A stretch of DNA of 8,846 nucleotides from Phycisphaerae bacterium (lineage in GTDB: Bacteria; Planctomycetota; Phycisphaerae; UBA1845; Fen-1342). A model generated the notes under the pieces. The model saw only the letters and a list, made by a program, of their open reading frames with translations. It was not told where the DNA came from and searched no databases. Below, one piece after another: positions 1-6,019 of the stretch. The position numbers and the translations under genes were made by a program. The stretch's first letter is position 1, and every line of letters starts with the position of its first letter. The stretch covers positions 1 through 8,846 of the forward strand of contig JALSRY010000598.1 in the NCBI GenBank assembly GCA_026984555.1, in the 5' to 3' direction.

Positions 1-3000
1 GCCCGTGTTCGAGTACACCTCCGTGTCGAGCACCAGCACGTTGACGTTGCGACCACTCGCCAACACGTGATCGAGCCCGCCGTAGCCGATGTCATACGCC
101 CAGCCGTCGCCCCCCACGATCCAGACGCTTTTCTTCACGAGCATGTCGGCCAGGTCGAGCAGGTGCCGGGCATCCTCGCTGTCGATCCCCCGCAGCTTCT
201 CCTTGAGAATCGCCACCCGCTCGCGCTGCGCTTCGATCTCCGCGTCGGTCTTCTGTACCGCGTTCAGCAGCGCGTCGGCCAACTCCCCACCGATCCCCTC
301 CCGCAACTTGCCGACCAGCTCGCGGGCCATCTCGGTCTGCTTGTCGATCGTCAACCGATAGCCCAGCCCGAACTCGGCGTTGTCCTCGAACAGCGAATTG
401 CACCATGCCGGACCCCGACCGTCCGGCCGGACCGCCCACGGCGCCGTCGGCAGGTTCCCGCCATAGATCGACGAACAGCCCGTGGCATTGGCGATGATCG
501 CCCGGTCGCCGAAAAGCTGCGTCATCAGCTTGTAGTACGGCGTCTCGCCGCAACCCGCGCAGGCCCCCGAATACTCGAACAGCGGCTGGAGAAACTGCGA
601 ACCCTTGACCGTGTTGATCCGCACCTTCTCGCGGTCGATCTCGGGCAGGCTCAGGAAAAACTCGTAGTTCGTCCGCTCGCGCTCGCGCAGCGGCGGCTGG
701 AACTCCATGTTGATCGCCTTGAGCCGCGTCTCCTTCTTGTTCTTGGCCGGACACGCCTCGACGCACATCCCGCAGCCCGTGCAGTCTTCCGGCGCCACCT
801 GGATCGTCACGCACATCCCCGCCAGCTCCTTGCCGATCGCCTTGCGCGACTTGAAGCCCTCCGGCGCTTTGTCCAGCAACGCCTCGTCGTAGGCCTTCAT
901 GCGAATCGCCGCGTGCGGGCAGACCAGCGCACACTTGCCGCACTGGATGCACGTCTGCGGATCCCAGATCGGAATCTCCAGGGCAATGTTCCGCTTCTCC
1001 CAGCGCGCCGTGTTCGTCGGGAACGTGCCGTCGTGCGGCAAGGCACTGACCGGCAGCGCGTCGCCCTCGCCGGCGATGATCCTGCCCAGTACGCTCCGAA
1101 CGAACTCGGGCGCCTCCGGCGACACCACCGGCGGGCGGGCGATCTCGCTCGTGACCTTGTCCGGGACGGGAATTTCGTGCAGGTTGTCGAGCGTGGCATC
1201 CACCGCCGCCCAGTTCTTCTTGACGACGTCTTCCCCCTTCTTGCCGTAGGTCTTCTTGATCGCGTTCTTGATCGCCGCGATGGCCTCGTCCTTGGGCAAG
1301 ACGCCCGAAATCGCGAAGAAACAGGTCTGCATGATCGTGTTGATGCGCACGCCCATGCCGGTCTCTTTCGCGACCTTGTAGGCGTCGATCACATACAGCC
1401 GCAGCCGCTTGTCGATGATCTCCTGCTGCACCTCGCGCGGGAGCTTGTCCCACGTCTCCTCGGCCCCATACGGACTGTTGAGCAGGAACACGGCCTCGGG
1501 CTCGGCGTAGCGGAGCATGTCGTAACGCTCGACGAACGTCCACGCGTGGCAGCCGATGAAGTTCGCCCGGTCGATCAGGTACGTCGAACGGATCGGCCGC
1601 GGCCCGAACCGCAGGTGCGACACCGTGATCGAACCGGCTTTCTTCGAGTCGTAGACGAAGTAGCCCTGGGCGTAGTTGTCGGTCCCCTCGCCGATGATCT
1701 TGATCGAGTTCTTGTTCGCGCCGACCGTCCCGTCCGAACCCAGCCCGTAGAACATGCACCGCACCACGTCCTTGGTCGCCGTCGAAAACGCCGGGTCGTA
1801 GTCGAGACTCGTGTGCGTCACGTCGTCGTGAATACCAACCGTGAAGTGGTTCTTCGGCGCCGCCTGCGCCAGGTTGTCCAGCACCGCCTTGGCCATCGCC
1901 GGCGTGAAATCCTTGCTGCTCAGGCCATAACGCCCACCAACCACCTTGGGCAACCCGAAAGGCAGCTTGCCCGCGATCTGCATTTCCGCCAGCGCGCTGA
2001 GCACGTCTTCGTACAACGGCTCACCCGCCGCACCCGGCTCCTTGGTCCGGTCGAGCACGGCGATGGCCTTGACCGACTTCGGCAGCGCCGCCACCAGGTG
2101 CTCGGCCGAGAACGGGCGATAGAGCCGCACCTTGATCATGCCGACCTTCTCGCCTTGGGCCACCAGATGCTCGACCGTCTCGTGCATCGCCTCCGCCCCC
2201 GAGCCCATCAGGATCACGACGCGCTCGGCATCCGGCGCCCCGACGTAATCGAACAGCCGGTACTGCACGCCCACAACCTTCGCGAAACGATCCATCACGC
2301 GCTGGACGATCTCGGGCGCTTTCGCGTAGTACGGGTTCACCGTCTCGCGGGCCTGGAAGAACACGTCCGGGTTCTGCGCCGAACCACGCAACACCGGCCG
2401 GTCAGGCGTCAGCCCGTGCATGTGCTGCTTGCGGACCGAATCCTCGTCGATCACCGCCCGCATGTCGTCGAGCGTGAGCTGCTCGATCTTGCTGACCTCG
2501 TGCGACGTGCGGAATCCGTCGAAGAAGTGCACGAACGGCAGCCGACACTCCAGGCTCGCCGCGTGCGTGATCAGGGCCATGTGCATCACTTCCTGCACCG
2601 AGCCCGAGGCGAGCATCCCGAAGCCGGTGGCGCGACACGCCATCACGTCGCTGTGATCGCCGAAGATACTCAGCGCGTGCGTCGCGACGGTGCGGGCCGA
2701 GACGTGAAACACCGCGGGGGTCAGCTCGCCCGCCAGCTTGAACATCGTCGGGATCATCAGCAGCAGGCCCTGCGACGCGGTGAACGTGGTCGTGAGCGCT
2801 CCCGTCATCGCCGCCCCGTGGACCGACGCCGACGCACCGCCTTCGCTTTGCATCTCGATCACGTGTGGAATCGTGCCCCAGATGTTCGGCTGACCCTTCG
2901 CGGACCACTCGTCGGCCCATTCGCCCATCGGCGAAGACGGCGTGATCGGGTAAATCGCGATCACCTCGCTCAGGTGATGCGCCACGTAGGCCGCCGCCTC

Positions 3001-3036
3001 GTTCCCGTCGATCGTAACCATGCGTCTGTCGCTCAT
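1..3036 (-). CDS. nifJ: Pyruvate:ferredoxin (flavodoxin) oxidoreductase, C-terminus cut by window edge
   Basis: Cytoplasmic enzyme that oxidatively decarboxylates pyruvate with CoA to acetyl-CoA and CO2, passing electrons to ferredoxin or flavodoxin. 1012 codons are visible; the family usually has about 1170-1200 residues, so the last 150-190 residues lie left of position 1. Seen: YPITPSSPM near residue 29 and SAR (Arg115), matching the pyruvate-binding Thr and Arg of the Desulfovibrio africanus enzyme; a GLGSDGTVGANKNS segment near residues 431-445; two [4Fe-4S] motifs, C696-C699-C702-C706 and C752-C755-C758-C762; CAGCGE (C826, C829) and NATGC (C854), three of the four ligands of the third cluster; and GDGW at 976-979 opening the thiamine-diphosphate site. 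The last cluster Cys is expected beyond the edge. The start ATG at 3034-3036 has GGAG at 3045-3048, eight bases upstream; the ATG five codons later lacks this spacing. No frameshift is seen. Confidence 0.97.
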   Translation of the reverse strand, partial: MSDRRMVTIDGNEAAAYVAHHLSEVIAIYPITPSSPMGEWADEWSAKGQPNIWGTIPHVIEMQSEGGASASVHGAAMTGALTTTFTASQGLLLMIPTMFKLAGELTPAVFHVSARTVATHALSIFGDHSDVMACRATGFGMLASGSVQEVMHMALITHAASLECRLPFVHFFDGFRTSHEVSKIEQLTLDDMRAVIDEDSVRKQHMHGLTPDRPVLRGSAQNPDVFFQARETVNPYYAKAPEIVQRVMDRFAKVVGVQYRLFDYVGAPDAERVVILMGSGAEAMHETVEHLVAQGEKVGMIKVRLYRPFSAEHLVAALPKSVKAIAVLDRTKEPGAAGEPLYEDVLSALAEMQIAGKLPFGLPKVVGGRYGLSSKDFTPAMAKAVLDNLAQAAPKNHFTVGIHDDVTHTSLDYDPAFSTATKDVVRCMFYGLGSDGTVGANKNSIKIIGEGTDNYAQGYFVYDSKKAGSITVSHLRFGPRPIRSTYLIDRANFIGCHAWTFVERYDMLRYAEPEAVFLLNSPYGAEETWDKLPREVQQEIIDKRLRLYVIDAYKVAKETGMGVRINTIMQTCFFAISGVLPKDEAIAAIKNAIKKTYGKKGEDVVKKNWAAVDATLDNLHEIPVPDKVTSEIARPPVVSPEAPEFVRSVLGRIIAGEGDALPVSALPHDGTFPTNTARWEKRNIALEIPIWDPQTCIQCGKCALVCPHAAIRMKAYDEALLDKAPEGFKSRKAIGKELAGMCVTIQVAPEDCTGCGMCVEACPAKNKKETRLKAINMEFQPPLRERERTNYEFFLSLPEIDREKVRINTVKGSQFLQPLFEYSGACAGCGETPYYKLMTQLFGDRAIIANATGCSSIYGGNLPTAPWAVRPDGRGPAWCNSLFEDNAEFGLGYRLTIDKQTEMARELVGKLREGIGGELADALLNAVQKTDAEIEAQRERVAILKEKLRGIDSEDARHLLDLADMLVKKSVWIVGGDGWAYDIGYGGLDHVLASGRNVNVLVLDTEVYSNTG

Positions 3037-3157
3037 CAGCTCAACTCCCAGCCGGGCGAAACTCGCACCCGCCTTCGCAAACCGCCGCAGCAGCCGCTAC
3101 ACACGCGCCCATAGCGGTGGGTTCGGCGACCGCCCGTAGTCGTGAATCATCCTGCGA

Positions 3158-3176
3158 CCGGCCGCTCGCCGGCCGG
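3158..3176 (-). repeat. GC-only hairpin in the oxidoreductase leader
   Basis: A perfect seven-base-pair inverted repeat, CCGGCCG / CGGCCGG, with a five-base loop (CTCGC). It lies about 120 bases upstream of the oxidoreductase start. There is no T tract on either side, so it is not a standard terminator. In GC-rich sequence a stem of this size can occur by chance; a leader structure or protein-binding dyad is possible. Confidence 0.4.
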
Positions 3177-3282
3177 CGCGCTCCCCCTTCCCGTTTCCCA
3201 AAAGCGGCAAACCGCGTACCACCCCTCGCCGCGCACGATGCCCTCATTTTCCCCAGTTTGCAAGCCTGCCATGCCCCCAGAC

Positions 3283-3300
3283 TTGCGCAAAACCGCGCAA
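3283..3300. promoter_or_regulatory. Candidate operator: TTGCGC-N6-GCGCAA dyad
   Basis: A perfect inverted repeat of six-base arms TTGCGC and GCGCAA around the spacer AAAACC, about 247 bases upstream of the oxidoreductase start. The left arm with the spacer also forms the smaller palindrome TTGCGCAA. The size (18 bases, 12 between arm centres) suits a dimeric regulator. It does not match an FNR/CRP or LexA consensus that I know. A TTGCAA palindrome lies about 20 bases away. Which protein would bind is unknown. Confidence 0.35.
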
Positions 3301-3424
3301 CCCGTGCGGCATCCGCGAACACGTCATCTCAATCCGTCGGCAATCTGTCCCCCCCGCCTCCCGCCGCGACGCGGAAAACGCAACCGCACGCTTCCCGCCG
3401 GCGGCACCGGCATGTTCGATACTG

Positions 3425-3444
3425 ATGCCCCGTGGCGCGGGCAT
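3425..3444 (-). terminator. Possible kinase-operon terminator hairpin, no T tract
   Basis: ATGCCC pairs with GGGCAT around an eight-base centre, 40-60 bases past the kinase stop codon. Two more inner pairs form if one base bulges. The minus-strand sequence after the stem is not T-rich, so this would be a weak or non-canonical terminator at most. Confidence 0.25.
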
Positions 3445-3458
3445 CCCACCCCCCCACG

Positions 3459-3473
3459 CCGCGCGTTGCGCGG
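3459..3473 (-). terminator. Possible GC-rich stem just after the kinase stop
   Basis: On the minus strand CCGCGC and GCGCGG form a six-base-pair stem with the loop AAC, 11 bases after the kinase stop. A G-run rather than a T tract follows, so intrinsic termination is unproven; the pair of stems here and at 3425-3444 may instead protect the transcript end. Confidence 0.3.
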
Positions 3474-3484
3474 TCGCTTCCCGT

Positions 3485-5032
3485 TCATCCCCCGCTGGAC
3501 TGGTCCAACACCACCACGCTGGCTCGCGTGTCGCGGACGTGGGGCCCGGGCGACTCCACCCCGTACATCGGAAACGTCACCGAAAAGCTAGAACCTTCGT
3601 TCGGGCGGGATGTTACGCGGATCCGTCCCCCCGCTTGCTCGACGATCTCCTGCACAATCGACAACCCCAGCCCCGTACCGGGAATCCCCGCGGCAATCGC
3701 GTTGTCTCCCCGCCGAAACGCGTCGAAAACCGCTTCGTGCCCCTCTTGCCCGTTCTTGGGCCGCAGGATGTTCGGGCTGATGCCGATGCCCGTATCCGTC
3801 ACCTCCACCGTGACGTCCTTCCCTCCATCGGACCGCTCGCCGGCTGTTACTCTTACATGCACTTTGCCCGGCGCCGGCGTGTATTTGATCGCGTTCTCGA
3901 TCAGGTTGCCCAGGCAATCCGTCAGATCACGCGGCTCGACGCGCACGCGCAGCTCGCCCGCGGGCGGAACCTCGCTCGACAGATCGACCCCCTTGTTCTC
4001 CGCCACGGGGCCGAACCGTTCGCAAAGCTGCCGAACCACTTCCCGCACGTCGGCTTCCGCGTTTGCGTGGCGGGCCGGGTCGGCCTCCTGCACACGAGCC
4101 AACGTGAGCAGCTCGCTGACCTGGGCGATGCCCTCCTGGCAACGGTTGATAATCTTCTCGCAAGTTCCCGGAACCGCTTCCGGCGGAACAATGTTGCAGC
4201 GGATCAACTCCGTCAACGTCTGGATCACCGCAAGCGGACTCTTGAGCTGGTGCGCCGCGGTCTGCATGAACCGCGAGCGGCGGCGTTGCAAATCCTGGAT
4301 TGCGATTTGCGATTGCCGCAGCGCCGCGTTGGCCTTGCGTAACGCCGCGTCACGCCGCTCGAGCCGCTGTGCGATCTGGAGCGTGAAATAGAGTGTCCCG
4401 AAAATGCCACACGCCACCACGAGCAGCGACGCAATCACATATTCGGGCTCGTCATAGAGCCCCGGCTGGTGCTTGGGCAGAAAATCGTAATGGGGTATCA
4501 GCCAGCCCAGCAGCTCGCTGACCACCAGCATCGCATACAACAGCAACGCCCAGCACGCGTGCAGTACCGCCTCCCACCGCGGCAACAGCAACGACACGAT
4601 CGCCACGTGGAACAGGTAGAACATCGCCAGCGGGCTCTCGACCCCGCCGACGAAATGAAGAATACACGTCAGCAGGAGCAGGTCGATCGCCACCTGCGCG
4701 TTCGCCAGGATCTCCACCCGGCAAAACCGCCCGCACCGCAGCGGCGCGCTGTCCTTGAACTGCCGCAGCAATATGTGGGACAACAGCATCCAGCAGATGT
4801 TGACGACCCCCAACGCCGCCAACACCACGGCCAGGCCCATCGGCCGGCGCGTCCCGGGAATCGCGAACCGCTCGAACGCCAACACCGCGACCGCACCGGC
4901 CAGAAACAGCCAACGCAGCCGAATGAACCAGTGCAGCCGCACCATCGTCACCAAGGCGGCGGCCCGCGAGTGCTCGTCCGAACCGGAATCGGAGGCGTCA
5001 AACGGAGAAATCATGCGTTGGAGTGCATTCAT
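3485..5032 (-). CDS. Membrane-bound sensor histidine kinase, RegB-like six-helix input domain
   Basis: A 515-residue inner-membrane sensor kinase. Six hydrophobic segments are visible at roughly 34-54, 66-89, 110-128, 135-151, 155-178 and 198-218, then a helical coiled-coil linker (219-255), a phosphoacceptor box AAHQLKSPL with His261, an N box (NLIENAIKY, Asn376/Asn380), a G1 box DTGIG at 413, an F box FDAF at 436 and a G2 box GTGLGL at 452. The catalytic core is complete. Between helices 3 and 4 lies GGVESPL (129-135), close to the GGXXNPF quinone-binding loop of RegB/PrrB. Cys residues at 80, 100, 104, 123, 160 and 208 lie in or near the membrane. The ATG start overlaps the receiver gene's stop as ATGA, with GGAG five bases upstream; a second ATG lies six codons in. 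The obvious partner is the adjacent receiver. The stimulus is not proven; redox or quinone sensing is inferred. Confidence 0.93.
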   Translation of the reverse strand: MNALQRMISPFDASDSGSDEHSRAAALVTMVRLHWFIRLRWLFLAGAVAVLAFERFAIPGTRRPMGLAVVLAALGVVNICWMLLSHILLRQFKDSAPLRCGRFCRVEILANAQVAIDLLLLTCILHFVGGVESPLAMFYLFHVAIVSLLLPRWEAVLHACWALLLYAMLVVSELLGWLIPHYDFLPKHQPGLYDEPEYVIASLLVVACGIFGTLYFTLQIAQRLERRDAALRKANAALRQSQIAIQDLQRRRSRFMQTAAHQLKSPLAVIQTLTELIRCNIVPPEAVPGTCEKIINRCQEGIAQVSELLTLARVQEADPARHANAEADVREVVRQLCERFGPVAENKGVDLSSEVPPAGELRVRVEPRDLTDCLGNLIENAIKYTPAPGKVHVRVTAGERSDGGKDVTVEVTDTGIGISPNILRPKNGQEGHEAVFDAFRRGDNAIAAGIPGTGLGLSIVQEIVEQAGGRIRVTSRPNEGSSFSVTFPMYGVESPGPHVRDTRASVVVLDQSSGG

Positions 5033-5439
5033 CCCGGCTCCCCCTGCGGCTGCAAGGTCTCGCGAACAGCCTCGATCAGGCCGGTGGGCGTGAGCGGCTT
5101 TTCCAGAAAGCGATCCGCGGGCAAATCATCAACCCCGGCCTGTCGGGCCAGGTCGCGGGCTACATCGGGATCGACCGACGAGATCATCACGATCGGAATG
5201 CTCGCCAAACGAGGATCCTGACGCAGCGTCACCGCGAGCTCGATGCCCTCCGTCGGCGACGCGAGCATGATATCGAGCAGGATGAGGTCCGGCGGGGCCT
5301 CGCGGATCGCCGCCAGACCCGCCGACCCCGTCAAGTAACAATCCACCCGGTGCCCGGCGGGTTCGAGCATCAGGCGCACCGCATGGTGCATGTCCGGATC
5401 GTCGTCGATAAGCACGATGCGAGCCGCAGAGGGGTTCAC
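5029..5439 (-). CDS. Stand-alone response-regulator receiver protein
   Basis: A cytoplasmic 136-residue protein that is almost only a CheY-like receiver domain. Visible elements are the acidic triad IDDD (Asp12-14), the phosphoacceptor LLDIML (Asp56), the switch Ser pair (MISS, 87-88) and the conserved LEKP Lys at 114. The segment after Asp56 is somewhat long and contains SPTEG. There is no DNA-binding or enzymatic output domain, so it should pass phosphate or a signal to another protein. I chose the GTG start (5437-5439) because GAGGAG lies eight bases upstream and because the domain then starts at a normal distance; a TTG at 5490 would only add a disordered, unsupported tail. Its stop overlaps the kinase start (ATGA), so the two genes are likely co-transcribed and translationally coupled, receiver first. 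Confidence 0.92.
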   Translation of the reverse strand: MNPSAARIVLIDDDPDMHHAVRLMLEPAGHRVDCYLTGSAGLAAIREAPPDLILLDIMLASPTEGIELAVTLRQDPRLASIPIVMISSVDPDVARDLARQAGVDDLPADRFLEKPLTPTGLIEAVRETLQPQGEPG

Positions 5440-5447
5440 CGGTCGGA

Positions 5448-5453
5448 CTCCTC
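5448..5453 (-). promoter_or_regulatory. Ribosome-binding site that fixes the receiver start
   Basis: GAGGAG on the minus strand, eight bases before the GTG at 5437-5439. No comparable site precedes the TTG at 5490, so this site decides the start. Confidence 0.7.
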
Positions 5454-5866
5454 GCGAGGGCCTCGGGAGCTCGCCGCACGTTTGGCTCAAGGAACAGGGT
5501 GAGTGGTGACAAGACCGCCGGCGTCGCTACCGCGCGCCACCCCGCCGACGCGAGCCCCGCAACTACTGTCCGCGGCGTGTTCCGGCAAACGACGCGCCGG
5601 TTTCCGCCGGCCGAGCAACGGGTGCGTGGGGGCGCTGATCGCGCAGGGGTGGGCAAAGTGCCCCGTGTTGCGGATTTTCGCGCAGTACGCCGTTGTGGCT
5701 ACCAAGGGCCCACTCGCTCATGGGTGCTGTTTTCTGGCCGGCGAAGCACGTTTGGCGAAAGCAGCGCCCGTGGCTGGCTAGCCGCATATCGGCCGGGATG
5801 TTCGAGGCCGTCGCGGGCTGTCGGATTCCAGGACCGACCCCCGGCGCCAAGGCAGCATTGTCCGAT

Positions 5867-5900
5867 AACTGCTCGCCCTCCGAAACGAGGGTGGACAGTT
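5867..5900 (+). repeat. Long imperfect hairpin upstream of the hybrid kinase
   Basis: AACTG (5867-5871) pairs with CAGTT (5896-5900), then one C-A mismatch and one T-G wobble, then CGCCCTC (5874-5880) pairs with GAGGGTG (5887-5893, one wobble), around the loop CGAAAC. That is 13 pairs with one mismatch, about 120 bases before the hybrid-kinase start. No T tract follows on either strand, which argues against a terminator. It could be a leader structure, a regulator-binding dyad or part of a small RNA. Confidence 0.5.
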
Positions 5901-6019
5901 CTCGAAAACAGGCCGATAGAGGAACAGTGGGCCACCTGCGGATCGGGGCCGGATGGTGCACACGGAATCGGTCGGGGATCACACGCCGGCGTTGCCGGAG
6001 AACCACGCAAGGTGTTTCC

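Larger units (their letters stand above)
3037..3484. other. Non-coding stretch between the membrane kinase and the pyruvate oxidoreductase
   Basis: This 448-base stretch is the 3' flank of the histidine kinase and the leader/promoter region of the oxidoreductase, both on the minus strand. Open frames here translate into Arg/Pro/Ala-rich low-complexity sequence with no recognisable family and are not credible genes. It holds several dyads listed separately (3158-3176, 3283-3300, 3425-3444, 3459-3473) and a convincing ribosome-binding site at 3045-3048. I found no clean sigma70 hexamer pair for the minus strand. The gap suggests that the oxidoreductase has its own promoter rather than relying on readthrough from the kinase operon, but that is an inference. 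Confidence 0.7.
5440..6019. other. Divergent intergenic region between the receiver-kinase operon and the hybrid kinase
   Basis: A 580-base stretch that must hold promoters for both directions. Open frames cross it on both strands but their translations are Arg/Pro/Gly-rich with no family resemblance, and they look like GC-driven openness. Structures seen: GGGCA-AAG-TGCCC at 5651-5663; a partial dyad TTGCG..TTTT..CGCGCA at 5668-5684; a long hairpin at 5867-5900; and CCGGC-GTT-GCCGG at 5986-5998, just before the hybrid-kinase ribosome-binding site. I found no convincing -35/-10 pair and no match to the c-di-GMP, cobalamin, TPP or SAM riboswitch consensus that I could recognise by eye. Confidence 0.65.

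Noticed and set aside
67..3114. Very long plus-strand open frame opposite the oxidoreductase
   Set aside because: It is antisense to an unmistakable gene. Its translation is Arg/His/Leu-rich with no domain, as expected from the complementary frame of a GC-rich gene.
3041..3591. Open frames in the gap between kinase and oxidoreductase on both strands
   Set aside because: Low-complexity Pro/Arg/Ala translations, overlap with one another and with the kinase gene, and no convincing start signals.
5440..5490. TTG start for the receiver gene at 5490
   Set aside because: The GTG at 5437-5439 has GAGGAG at ideal spacing and gives a standard receiver length; the TTG would add 17 unsupported residues.
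5820..6010. Known riboswitch upstream of the hybrid kinase
   Set aside because: I looked for the c-di-GMP, cobalamin, TPP and SAM conserved sequences and found none; a covariance-model scan would be decisive.
5693..6019. N-terminal extension of the hybrid kinase up to an ATG at 5693
   Set aside because: The extra 109 residues are not protein-like and include the 5867-5900 hairpin. The receiver domain begins normally with the GTG start at 6020, which has AAGG seven bases upstream.
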